64,000 bases of DNA from JAFAGX01 sp035623255 (GTDB taxonomy: Bacteria > Acidobacteriota > Terriglobia > Terriglobales > Acidobacteriaceae): NCBI GenBank assembly GCA_035623255.1, contig DASPTU010000051.1:1-64000 (forward strand), given 5' to 3'. Positions 25,275 through 33,841 of the stretch are shown here, in pieces (the stretch's first letter is position 1; every line of letters starts with the position of its first letter). The translations under genes were made by a program, and so were the position numbers. The notes beneath the pieces are model-generated. The model did no database searches, was not told the origin of the DNA, and was given only the letters and a program-made list of their open reading frames with translations.

Positions 25275-27488
25275 TTACTTGGCGGCTGCGGCGTTATTTT
25301 CCAGGCGGGCGTAGATGGCGGGGTCGGAGGCCACTTCGTAGTACCAGTGTTCGGTCAAATGTTGAGGTGAGAAAGTGCGGGCATCCACCTGAGGCATGCG
25401 GCTGCCGCGTACAACGATCTTACGGAAAATGTCGTTGCCGACCGGCACCAGCCCGCTCCACAGCTGGTACTCGCCGGTCTTCTTGAGTTCGGGAAGATCC
25501 AGTGTGCAAGGCTGCAGGGAAATCTCCTGCTGCAGCTTGCGGAAGGCCGCCTCGCTCATGCGGATGCCATTCACGTTGTACTTCAAGATGAAGTCTTCGA
25601 GGCTGTCTTCCATCTCCGCGTCGCTGGTGGTTTGAAACGCATACACATGAAACAGGTTTTGCGACTCTTTTATGGTTTTTCGCAGCCGCCTGCTGCAGGA
25701 CGAAAGGCGGTCGCTTTCATTCAAGGCGTCGGAAATCATGATCCTCTGCTCGCCATCGAGCAGGTACATGGGCGGAGAATCCTGGTAGGAAATGCCGATA
25801 CCCAATTCCAGGCTCGGCAAGCCCGACCGCTGCAAGAGCTGGTTGTATCCCCTGACAATTTCGACGATTTCGCGGGCAAGCACTGCCGCGCGACCGACGG
25901 TGAGGCCGGGATCACCCTCGCGCTCCAGCAGCGCCAATATGATGGCGTCACCCTCGAGGAACACTTTCACCGCGCCATATTTTGCCAAAAGCTTGTTGAC
26001 GGGATCATAGAAATTGAGGCTGAAATAGGAGGCTGGATTTAACTCGCGCTCCAGCAGTGAACGGGTGAGCCGGGATGAATCCCGCACGTCGGCTTTAATG
26101 ACGACGTGACGCACGACTTTCTCTTCTCCAGACTTTTGCTCTTCCGGCAGCAAGAACTCGTAGAGGGTGCCGTTCATGGCAGAGAGTTGCCGGATCTTTT
26201 CGTTGGCAAGATTTACGCTATCGAGTGCTCCGTTCAGTGCTTCCAGTTGCCGGCGGTCGCGGTGGTAGCGCATGAAGTCACGCAGAAACCGTCCGGCAAT
26301 TTTCGCCCGCTCCGACCCGCGGCAGCTCGCCACTTTGTCAATCGCGGTATGCAAGCTGGCCGGAGACATCTTCCCGTGCTCTGCCATCAATTTCTCGACT
26401 CGGGCGCGTTCTTCGCGAGAAATCAGCGCGTGCTTCAACTGCTGGGCGTTGATGCGGGAAGAATACTCGGGGAGCAGCGGAACCACTTCATAGGACGCGA
26501 TCACGTGCTCCAGGAGTTTTTCCCGTTCCAAGAGGCGTACCCATTCAGCGAGGCGTGTTTTCTGGGAACGGCCTTCGGGGCTGGAGTCGTCCGGGATGCC
26601 AGCTCCCACGAGAGCCTGTGCATTTTCCGGCACATTGAGCCAGCCCTCCAGGGTGCGCTGCGCATCTTCCCCGAGTTCGAGTTGCAGAGATTGCAGAAAC
26701 TCACACGCGATGGCACGAACGCTGACGAAGCGGTCGGGATCAGTTTCGAAGTTGCCCAGCATTACATAGTGTTCAGCGTTAATATGTGCGTCGCTGCCGT
26801 CCTCGGTGAAGATCAGTGTATTGAGAAACAGTTTGTACTGTTCCTCGGCCATGTTTCCGAAGAGGGACCGCCGGGTGCGGGCGACAGTTTCCTTCTCAAC
26901 TTCCCGCAAGGTGCGAAATAGTTCGTCCGCGGTCTTGCGCTGAATGGTTTTCTTGGCGACCTGAAAGGCGGCAATTCGTTCGCGGTACTCCAGAGCCTTT
27001 TGATGGCGAAAGCCCTCATATCCTTTAAGCGTCATCCGGCAACGCTCCAGAACTTGAGCGAATTGCGAATTGAGCTCCAGACGCAGGAATTTGATGATGG
27101 CCGACCGCGCCAGCAGATCCAGAACCGGGTTTTCCTGCGCCTTGGCGGTATTCAACGCCGACAGGTGCAGATCGGTGAATAACGACTTCAGATCGGCAGG
27201 CTCGTTTTGCGGCTTCCCGGTCAACTTCGATTGGATGAACTGATTTCTGGCATTTGCGGGGGCTGCTGCTCCCAGCGGTCCTTCCAGATCACCATGACGG
27301 ATCAGCAGCCGAGTGATGTGCTGGCGTGACTGCTCCACGAACTTGGGGCTGAGGAAGACGTCATGCCGCAGGTTGTCCACCCCGACCTGGAGGCCTTGCA
27401 GTAGCAGTGACGGAGTATAGGAACTGAGCTGAGGGGGAACGTCTTTCTCCGCCTGATGACCGAGCCGGAAAATGGGGATGCGCGGCAT
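25275..27488 (-). CDS. Large cytosolic protein with a divergent nucleotidyl-cyclase domain
   Basis: The 737-residue protein has a long helical N-terminal part (residues 1-450) with no recognised family. Residues 460-630 then resemble a class III adenylate/guanylate cyclase homology domain: VVIKADVRDSSRLT offers the first metal Asp, FLEGDAIILALLE the second (D514), and LGIGISYQ then ISDALNESDRL follow the usual pattern. Substrate-specifying Lys and Asp are not clear, so it may be a sensor rather than an active cyclase. There is no signal peptide. The TPR gene ends 8 bases upstream, so both are probably one operon. A role in cyclic-nucleotide signalling is inference. Confidence 0.6.
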   Translation of the reverse strand: MPRIPIFRLGHQAEKDVPPQLSSYTPSLLLQGLQVGVDNLRHDVFLSPKFVEQSRQHITRLLIRHGDLEGPLGAAAPANARNQFIQSKLTGKPQNEPADLKSLFTDLHLSALNTAKAQENPVLDLLARSAIIKFLRLELNSQFAQVLERCRMTLKGYEGFRHQKALEYRERIAAFQVAKKTIQRKTADELFRTLREVEKETVARTRRSLFGNMAEEQYKLFLNTLIFTEDGSDAHINAEHYVMLGNFETDPDRFVSVRAIACEFLQSLQLELGEDAQRTLEGWLNVPENAQALVGAGIPDDSSPEGRSQKTRLAEWVRLLEREKLLEHVIASYEVVPLLPEYSSRINAQQLKHALISREERARVEKLMAEHGKMSPASLHTAIDKVASCRGSERAKIAGRFLRDFMRYHRDRRQLEALNGALDSVNLANEKIRQLSAMNGTLYEFLLPEEQKSGEEKVVRHVVIKADVRDSSRLTRSLLERELNPASYFSLNFYDPVNKLLAKYGAVKVFLEGDAIILALLEREGDPGLTVGRAAVLAREIVEIVRGYNQLLQRSGLPSLELGIGISYQDSPPMYLLDGEQRIMISDALNESDRLSSCSRRLRKTIKESQNLFHVYAFQTTSDAEMEDSLEDFILKYNVNGIRMSEAAFRKLQQEISLQPCTLDLPELKKTGEYQLWSGLVPVGNDIFRKIVVRGSRMPQVDARTFSPQHLTEHWYYEVASDPAIYARLENNAAAAK

Positions 27489-27496
27489 GGATTCCG

Positions 27497-28975
27497 TTAC
27501 GGTTGTGCCACCTGTGCGGTGAGCCCTGAACGGAATTGTGGGACGACCAGCGCCTGTTCAGCCGTGGGCACGTTCAAAGCGGCCAACTTCCTGGCCACAG
27601 CCTGGGCCTGGGCAGACTTTCCTGTATCGCTATAGGCGCGCCAGAGCAGTTGCATCGAGAGCGGGTCGTCAGAGTCTTCTTCCAGGTGCGAGATCGCCTC
27701 GGCAGAGCTGCCCTGGGCCATCAATACAGCGCCAGCGGCGCCGTGATAGCAAAGCTGAATTACCTGGCTGCGGCTCTTTTCAGACACGGTCTCGAGTTGG
27801 TTAAGTGCCTCAACGGCTGTGCGCATATCTTTCCCGGCGGCAGCGCGAGAAGCCTTGACCCGCAAAATGCGTGCCAGCTCGTCATTGCGGTCGCTTTGAG
27901 AAAGTTCATGTGGCTCTCGCATGACCTGCTGCGCCAACCGCAGATGCTTTATCGCGGAGCCTAAGTCGGGAGCGTACATTGCCAGCACACGTTGCGCTTC
28001 CGCCTCGAAGAAGGCCAAACCGGCGGCGTGAGCGTGTTTGGCGACTACGATCAGGGCCCTTTCGGCCTGCTTGCGATTGTTTTCGCGAACCCAGGTCAGC
28101 GCCGATTGCAGTTCGTAGTCGATCTTGTCACTCTGGCTTCCAGCAAAGACGATGGCGCGGTCATATTCGTCGCGCGCGTCCTGCTCGCGCCCCATAAGAG
28201 CGTAAGTGTCGGCGATACCCACCTCCGAGCCGAAATCCGGGTCGATTCGAACGCTCATGCGATACTGCTCAAGCGCGGCGTCAAATTTTCCCGCCATGCG
28301 CAGAATCTCTCCGTAGGAATCGCGTGGGTTGGGCTCGTCCGGTTCCAGGGCTGCATACTTTTCCATGGCGGCGAAGGCTTTGTCGAAATTACCGGCGAAG
28401 GCATAGGTGTAGCCGAGGTCGTTGAGCGCTGCCGGGTAATCAGGGAACAAAGCCACGGCATGTTGAAGAACTACCTCAGCCTGCTCGTATCGCTGCCGCA
28501 AGACCAGCCAATCTCCAGCGAGAAACGCCAGCCGGTGATCGTTGGGAAACATCGCCAGCAAGTCATTCATTGCGGCGATTGCCGGAAGATAATTGTCCTC
28601 CTGGGCTGCGGAAAGCCAGGTGATGAGCAACTGCTCCCCTCGACTGACCTTGGGAGCCAGAGCTTTCGCCCGCCGCCGCGCCGCCGCCTGCTCCCCCGGC
28701 TCTTTGCTGATCTTGGCAATGAATATGAAAGCCTGAGCGAATTTCGGATCCTGTCTGGTCGCTTGCTTTAGATACTGCAAGCAATCGTTGAGCCGGTACT
28801 CCTCGAAGCTCCGCATGGCCCGGTCGAAGTTCTTACGTGCCGACGCGGATGACGTCGTGACTGGAAGGGTATCGGAAGATTGCCCAACAGGATGGTTTTT
28901 GGGAGCTTGCTCGGTGTCTGCGAACGCGACCGATGACAACACGAGCAGGGAGCAAATGCACCAGCGGTGGAACAT
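27497..28975 (-). CDS. Exported TPR-repeat protein
   Basis: The 492-residue protein has a signal peptide (CICSLLVLSSVAFA) followed by many tetratricopeptide repeats from about residue 45 on, for example ALNDLGYTYAFAGNFDKAFA, PRDSYGEILRMAGKFDAALEQY and EVGIADTYALMGREQDARDEYDRA. TPR arrays bind other proteins and often act as assembly scaffolds in the envelope. It lies directly upstream of the cyclase-like gene on the same strand with an 8-base gap. It is probably periplasmic. No catalytic domain is seen, and the binding partner is unknown. Confidence 0.78.
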   Translation of the reverse strand: MFHRWCICSLLVLSSVAFADTEQAPKNHPVGQSSDTLPVTTSSASARKNFDRAMRSFEEYRLNDCLQYLKQATRQDPKFAQAFIFIAKISKEPGEQAAARRRAKALAPKVSRGEQLLITWLSAAQEDNYLPAIAAMNDLLAMFPNDHRLAFLAGDWLVLRQRYEQAEVVLQHAVALFPDYPAALNDLGYTYAFAGNFDKAFAAMEKYAALEPDEPNPRDSYGEILRMAGKFDAALEQYRMSVRIDPDFGSEVGIADTYALMGREQDARDEYDRAIVFAGSQSDKIDYELQSALTWVRENNRKQAERALIVVAKHAHAAGLAFFEAEAQRVLAMYAPDLGSAIKHLRLAQQVMREPHELSQSDRNDELARILRVKASRAAAGKDMRTAVEALNQLETVSEKSRSQVIQLCYHGAAGAVLMAQGSSAEAISHLEEDSDDPLSMQLLWRAYSDTGKSAQAQAVARKLAALNVPTAEQALVVPQFRSGLTAQVAQP

Positions 28976-29122
28976 CGAGTTTCCTCGGAAACTATTGATT
29001 TAGTGCTTTCTATGCCGGAGAGTACCACGTGGGTAAGAGGCCGCCAACGTTACCTAAGTGACCGAAGAAAGGGCGGATTTACATGCTTTTTCACAAATCT
29101 CGGGATTCGAGCTGAACCGATT

Positions 29123-30025
29123 TCAGTCGATGAGACGATTGGTGATGGGGGCATAGCTGTCAATCCTGCGATCACGCAAAAACGGCCAATTGCGGCGGAC
29201 ATCCTCGAGCAGATGCAGGTCAACTTCACCGATCAGAATTTCTTCTTTATCGTGGGACGCCTCCGCCAACACCCGGCCGAAAGGATCGCATAAGAAGGAC
29301 CCGCCCCAAAATTCCAATCCCGCACCCGGCACCGAATTCCCGCGGATGTCGCCTGTTTCGAAACCCACGCGATTTACGACCCCCACGTAGACACCGTTGG
29401 CTATGGCATGGGCACGCTGAATTGTGCGCCAGGCATCATGCTGAGCCGCGCCGAACTCCGCCTTTTCGGCGGGGTGCCAACCGATGGCAGTGGGATAGAA
29501 GAGCACTTGAGCACCCTGCAAAGCGGTCAGTCGTGCCCCTTCCGGATACCACTGGTCCCAACAGACCAAGGTGCCAATCCGGCCGACGCCTGTCTGAAAC
29601 GCACGAAATCCCAGGTCACCGGGGGTGAAATAAAACTTCTCGTAATAAAGCGGATCGTCCGGAATGTGCATCTTGCGGTACAGGCCGGCGAGCCTGCCGT
29701 CCGTATCGAAAACCGCTGCGGTGTTGTGATAGACGCCGGGTGCTCGCTTCTCGAATAGCGAGGCGATGAGCACAATATGGAACTGCTTCGCGGTCTCTGA
29801 CAATTTATTCGAAGCTGGGCCGGGAATGGGCTCAGCGAGATCGAATAGAGACGCGTCTTCCCGCTGACAGAAATACTGGGTTTGGAAGAGTTCCGGCAGG
29901 CAGACGACCTGGGCACCGCGCTGAGCGGCGTCCCGCACTCGTTCAATCGCGTGCCGCAGATTCCTGTCGGGATCCGGCGTCGCTGACATTTGAATCAGGC
30001 CAACGCGAAACTTGTCAGGCGTCAA
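29123..30025 (-). CDS. aguB: N-carbamoylputrescine amidase
   Basis: The 300-residue protein belongs to the nitrilase superfamily and would hydrolyse N-carbamoylputrescine to putrescine, CO2 and ammonia. The Glu-Lys-Cys triad is visible in CLPELFQTQYF, LYRKMHIPDDPLYYEKFYF and TLVCWDQWYPEGARL. The long YYEKFYFTPGD segment is typical of AguB rather than of other nitrilases. TTG at 30025 is the likely start, since GGAGG lies 9 bases before it; a TTG at 30043 is an alternative. Agmatine deiminase (AguA), which would make the substrate, is not in the window. Two other polyamine-type genes follow on the right. Confidence 0.87.
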   Translation of the reverse strand: MTPDKFRVGLIQMSATPDPDRNLRHAIERVRDAAQRGAQVVCLPELFQTQYFCQREDASLFDLAEPIPGPASNKLSETAKQFHIVLIASLFEKRAPGVYHNTAAVFDTDGRLAGLYRKMHIPDDPLYYEKFYFTPGDLGFRAFQTGVGRIGTLVCWDQWYPEGARLTALQGAQVLFYPTAIGWHPAEKAEFGAAQHDAWRTIQRAHAIANGVYVGVVNRVGFETGDIRGNSVPGAGLEFWGGSFLCDPFGRVLAEASHDKEEILIGEVDLHLLEDVRRNWPFLRDRRIDSYAPITNRLID

Positions 30026-30220
30026 ATTCCAAGCCCTCCGCAAGGAAAAATAGAATACCAGTTTTCAGCAAGTTACCAATGCCTTCGAGGCTCGGTCGAT
30101 CCCGCACTGCGCAAAAGTGGCTTTGGGGTGACAATGAAACTGCAGCACTACCCGAGGCTCCGCTAGCTAGTGATCGCCGGCTTTTAGTAGAGTATTTACT
30201 GGAAAAGACGGAGAACGCCC

Positions 30221-31333
30221 ATGAAACAAGGCAATCATGATGGGTCGGGGATCGAGCGCAAGTTGCACGATCCGATTGAAGATAAGCTGGTTGCTCTCGA
30301 ATCGCTCGACCTGAAGCGTGTGCACTCGGTTGACGATCTGGTCAGAGCGATGGCCAAGACCGCTTTTACGGGTCGACAAATTGGTGAGGCGGCAGATGTC
30401 CTCGAAGCCATGGCGCGCGACGAGGAATGCTTTCGGGTCATGACCCTTGCCGGTGCGATGACCGTAGCGAAGCAGAGTCTGATCATTGCCGAGTTGATCG
30501 ATCGCGGGATCGTGAACGCGATTGTGTCAACCGGGGCGCTGATGGCCCATGGTCTGGTCGAGGCCACCGGGCTTTCTCATTTTCGTTATAACCCCGAAGT
30601 CTCGGACGAAGAGCTGTACGAGCAGGGCTACAACCGTGTGTATGACACGCTGGAGCCGGAACGGAACCTTGATGACGTCGAGGAAGTCCTGGCGGAAATC
30701 TTGGACAATTGGGACCACAACGAGATGGTCTGCTCTTACAAGCTGAACCACGCCATTGGTCAGCACTTGACAAAGCGGGCTCGGGAAGAACGTGGAATCC
30801 TCAAGTCAGCGTATGAAAAAGGTGTGCCGGTCTTTGTACCGGCTTTCACAGACTCCGAGCTCGGTTTGGACTTTGCCTTGAACAACCGCATTCGCGAATC
30901 GACCGGACGGCACAAGCTGAGGTTTGATCCCTTTGAGGACCTGGAGCATTTTGCCGCAACCCTTCTCCGCCAAAAACGGCTTGGGATCTTCACCATTGGC
31001 GGCGGGGTGCCGCGGAACTGGTCGCAGCAGTTTGGGCCCTTCATCGAGCTGCGGCATCGCCGACTGGGAGAGCACGTGCCTTTAAAGCGCTATCACTATG
31101 GCGTGCGCATTTGTCCCGAACCGGTGTATTGGGGCGGTCTATCGGGAAGTCCGTACAGCGAAGCGGTGTCATGGGGAAAGTTCGTGCCTGCAGCCGAGGG
31201 CGGACGCTTTGGGGAGGTTTTCGTGGACGCCACCGTGGGCTTGCCGCTAATCGTGGCGGCAGTTTTGGAGAGGCTGGGTAAGGACAAGCACAATTCCGCA
31301 GGCAAGAAGGAGAAACTTGCAGCCAAGAAGTGA
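30221..31333 (+). CDS. Deoxyhypusine synthase-like protein lacking the catalytic lysine
   Basis: The 370-residue protein has the deoxyhypusine synthase fold, an NAD-dependent aminobutyl transfer family. Seen are VSTGALMAHGLVE, VPVFVPAFTDSELG, FTIGGGVPRNW and SPYSEAVSWGKF. In true deoxyhypusine synthase and in homospermidine-forming relatives the motif reads GGGV-x-KHH, where Lys forms the covalent intermediate. Here it reads GGGVPRNW, so the Lys is absent. Bacteria have no eIF5A, so the substrate must be something else, probably a polyamine or agmatine derivative given the flanking aguB and arginine decarboxylase genes. CGGAGAA precedes the ATG. It is convergent with the decarboxylase gene. 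Confidence 0.8.
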   Translation: MKQGNHDGSGIERKLHDPIEDKLVALESLDLKRVHSVDDLVRAMAKTAFTGRQIGEAADVLEAMARDEECFRVMTLAGAMTVAKQSLIIAELIDRGIVNAIVSTGALMAHGLVEATGLSHFRYNPEVSDEELYEQGYNRVYDTLEPERNLDDVEEVLAEILDNWDHNEMVCSYKLNHAIGQHLTKRAREERGILKSAYEKGVPVFVPAFTDSELGLDFALNNRIRESTGRHKLRFDPFEDLEHFAATLLRQKRLGIFTIGGGVPRNWSQQFGPFIELRHRRLGEHVPLKRYHYGVRICPEPVYWGGLSGSPYSEAVSWGKFVPAAEGGRFGEVFVDATVGLPLIVAAVLERLGKDKHNSAGKKEKLAAKK

Positions 31334-31346
31334 GGCAATCGGTCGA

Positions 31347-31892
31347 CTAATCGAAGATGAAGATCGCCGAAGCGATCACCGTTGTCCATAGCCCGCGCTT
31401 ATCGCCCACGGCGGACTGAGTCACGTTGGCGGTGCGCACAATCTTGTTAGAAATCCGATAAATCTCTTTCTTCTCATCCCACGAACGATCGGGATCGAAC
31501 TCCACGTTTAACGTAGTTGCCAACATTTCTGCGGCAAGTTCTTCGGCGTAGTCTCCGGCAGCGTTGTCGGTTTCGCCGAATGAATGGTGCTCGCTCAAAT
31601 AGCCGTACGTATTCCGGTCGGCGGGAATGGCTACGCCGATACTGGCGGCCAACAAACGATGTGGCTCGCGGGTTGAGTTCTCTGCCACAACGGCAAAAAC
31701 GACTTCGCCCGGGCTGAGATACTTCAAGCCTTGAGAGCGGGCAATCAGCTTGCATTGTGGCGGGAAGATGGAGGAGACGCGCACCAGATTTTGTGCAGCA
31801 ATGCCGGCGTCACGCAGCGCCAGCTCAAAGGAAGTGAGACGTTCGCGATGTTTTCCGACCCCCTTGGTAAAGAAGATGCGTTTAGGGACCAT
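31347..31892 (-). CDS. pdaD: Pyruvoyl-dependent arginine decarboxylase
   Basis: The 181-residue protein is the archaeal/chlamydial type of arginine decarboxylase, which makes agmatine. LVRVSSIFPPQ (residues 37-47) is the self-cleavage site: cutting between Ser40 and Ser41 turns Ser41 into the pyruvoyl group. Other conserved parts are LSPGEVVFAVVAE, IGVAIPADRNTYGYLSEHH and the C-terminal GLWTTVIASAIF. The start is ATG at 31892. A longer upstream extension in frame has no family match and overlaps the neighbouring exported-protein gene, so it is rejected. With aguB it supports an agmatine route to putrescine. The gene ends 13 bases from the convergent deoxyhypusine synthase-like gene. Confidence 0.88.
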   Translation of the reverse strand: MVPKRIFFTKGVGKHRERLTSFELALRDAGIAAQNLVRVSSIFPPQCKLIARSQGLKYLSPGEVVFAVVAENSTREPHRLLAASIGVAIPADRNTYGYLSEHHSFGETDNAAGDYAEELAAEMLATTLNVEFDPDRSWDEKKEIYRISNKIVRTANVTQSAVGDKRGLWTTVIASAIFIFD

Positions 31893-32041
31893 GTCTTTGC
31901 CCAATTCGCACACACCTCCAAATTTGCAGGGATGACGGTCAAATCTAACACAGCGAAATGTAAAGGGACTATGAAAACTGAGGTTCGCGGAGAAAAATTT
32001 CGGCGGAAAACCAACCAGGTTTTCCGCCGGGTTGAATTGAG

Positions 32042-32392
32042 CTACTTCGCGGCTGATACAGAGCTGACCTGAATCTCGTCGCCATTGGCCTGGCCCTTGA
32101 CGGTGGCCATCTTGTTGGCGAGCTTGTCGAGGGTAGCCAGCGCCGTCTTGTCCTGAGTGTCGAGGGTGTAAACCTTGTCCCCGACGACTAAGGCGTATTT
32201 CGAACCCTTTTGGACACAGGCGCGAAGGCAGGTGATGGGATCTCCCTCCATCATGTGCTGCTTGCCGCACATTGCGTCGCTGACCAAGCCAGTGAAGCTC
32301 TCAGCTTTTGCGCCAAACGAGAATGGAACCAGCACGGTGGCGAAAACCAGGGTCATTAACGAGAAGCGAATGAATTGCGGCGCACGATGCAT
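32042..32392 (-). CDS. Small exported protein
   Basis: The 116-residue protein has a clear signal peptide (FSLMTLVFATVLVPFSFGAKA). The mature domain begins FTGLVSDAMCGKQHMMEGDPITCLRACVQKGSKYALVVGDKVYTL and ends in a beta-rich segment. Three conserved-looking cysteines and two histidines could bind a metal or form a disulfide. I recall similar small exported proteins of acidobacteria with the pattern VSDxMCGxxH, but none has a firm function. It is divergent from nothing and followed by the decarboxylase gene 149 bases downstream on the same strand. Confidence 0.7.
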   Translation of the reverse strand: MHRAPQFIRFSLMTLVFATVLVPFSFGAKAESFTGLVSDAMCGKQHMMEGDPITCLRACVQKGSKYALVVGDKVYTLDTQDKTALATLDKLANKMATVKGQANGDEIQVSSVSAAK

Positions 32393-32479
32393 TGAAGATT
32401 GTTCTCCTTTTGTGGGGGTAGTTCATTGGCTGCTTTTATATTGGAACGGTCAAGGGGACAAAAGGTTACATTCAATTTG

Positions 32480-33787
32480 CTATCTGGCGATAAAACGGAG
32501 CGTTACATCCACGGTTTTGTCCTTGCGATCCACCGTTTCCTGGATATCGGGACTCCACTCTCCCGTCGTAAGCACCTCTTTCAGGGCCTGGGAAACAAAA
32601 CGTCGGGTGTAGCCCGAGTTGTAGATATCGCCACTCATCAACGTCCAATTGCTCTGCAGGCGATCTTTGGTGTGTCCGTCGACACCCAGTATTTCCAACT
32701 CGCCCATCTTGAAGACGTCACCTTCACGGATGCTGAGACGGTATACCACCGTGTGTTGGGTATCATCGAATTCGGGCGTGGTCTCAACGGCCACATCCAT
32801 GTAGCCGCGCGCACCGTAAATGGCTTTGATGCTGTCAACATCTTTCTTGAGTTGAACGGCATCGGCAGGTTGATCACTCCGAACCTGAATTGCCTGACGC
32901 AGAGTGTCCAGAGGCACAGCCTTGTTTCCTGCAAGTACGACCGCCTTCAGCTTGTACTGCGGCCCTGGATTCAGCGGAAAGGTCACGTCAACCAGGATTT
33001 CATCTTGATCGCTCGGGGTGATCCTGGCCGCGGGATCTTCAAAATTCGCCTTGAGATAGCCATGTTGCAACAAGATTGGAAGGAAGACGCCATCTTCCTG
33101 GTGACGCAGTTTAGATCGTTCGTATTCTCCGCCGCGAAGACTTTTTCCGGCGGCTTCAAGTCCCGGCAATTCGGTTGTGTCGGCGCCTGCAAATTCGACA
33201 CTGCCCACTACGACGCGCGGCCCGCTGGCGCTAAAGTCGAAAGCCTCTGTGGATCCGTCATCGTGCGCCAGTCGCACGTAATCAACTTGAGCCGGAATCT
33301 TCCTGTCGTCCAGCATCGCCTGAAGAGCTTGTACGACATCATCCGGCAGCGGCCCCGTAACCGGCAGTTCTCCATCAAACAGCGGCACCCGGGCGTGTAA
33401 CTGTTCGAGCAACTCCTGATCAGAGAACCAGACCAGGTTCTCAAACTTTGCCGGCGCAAATTGCTTTACATCTTTGACCTTCAGCTCGACTTTAGTTCCG
33501 TCAGGCGTGTATTCGAAGCCATACGTGACATCGGTGAAGGCTCCAGATTCGCCCAGACGCCGCGCGGCATCCTTGAGGTTGTCCTCGTGGACGGTTTGGC
33601 CGATTTGCAGGCTGGAGGCGTGGATGACGTCCTCCGGCTTGTAACGCTGGGTGCCGGAAACCTGAACCGTGACGAGCTTGAAAGCCGAGGGTGGAAGTTC
33701 CTTAGCTCCCTTGCGAGCTTGGGATACGGAGATAGTAGCGAACAGTAGAAGAAGTAGAAGGGTCGGGAGCAGCGGGAATAGTTTCAC
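32480..33787 (-). CDS. POTRA-domain envelope protein without a beta-barrel
   Basis: The 435-residue protein has a signal peptide (LLPTLLLLLLFATISVSQA) and several POTRA-type domains. Examples are the first at about 38-105 (VTVQVSGTQRYKPEDVIHASSLQIGQ, split by my reading into strand-helix-helix) and the later ones AVVLAGNKAVPLDTLRQAIQV and YGARGYMDVAVETTPEFD. In BamA and TamA, POTRA domains precede a 16-strand barrel of about 350 residues. Here the protein ends after the last POTRA segment with no barrel. It may be a periplasmic partner of an outer-membrane assembly complex. No bam genes are adjacent. Confidence 0.75.
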   Translation of the reverse strand: MKLFPLLPTLLLLLLFATISVSQARKGAKELPPSAFKLVTVQVSGTQRYKPEDVIHASSLQIGQTVHEDNLKDAARRLGESGAFTDVTYGFEYTPDGTKVELKVKDVKQFAPAKFENLVWFSDQELLEQLHARVPLFDGELPVTGPLPDDVVQALQAMLDDRKIPAQVDYVRLAHDDGSTEAFDFSASGPRVVVGSVEFAGADTTELPGLEAAGKSLRGGEYERSKLRHQEDGVFLPILLQHGYLKANFEDPAARITPSDQDEILVDVTFPLNPGPQYKLKAVVLAGNKAVPLDTLRQAIQVRSDQPADAVQLKKDVDSIKAIYGARGYMDVAVETTPEFDDTQHTVVYRLSIREGDVFKMGELEILGVDGHTKDRLQSNWTLMSGDIYNSGYTRRFVSQALKEVLTTGEWSPDIQETVDRKDKTVDVTLRFIAR

Positions 33788-33841
33788 TTAATGCAAATTT
33801 TAACGCAATCGAACCTGGTGGGACTTAATGCAGGAAGGCAA

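Noticed and set aside
31893..32270. N-terminal extension of the arginine decarboxylase frame
   Set aside because: Family members start at the MVPKR sequence, and the extension overlaps the gene of an exported protein in another frame.
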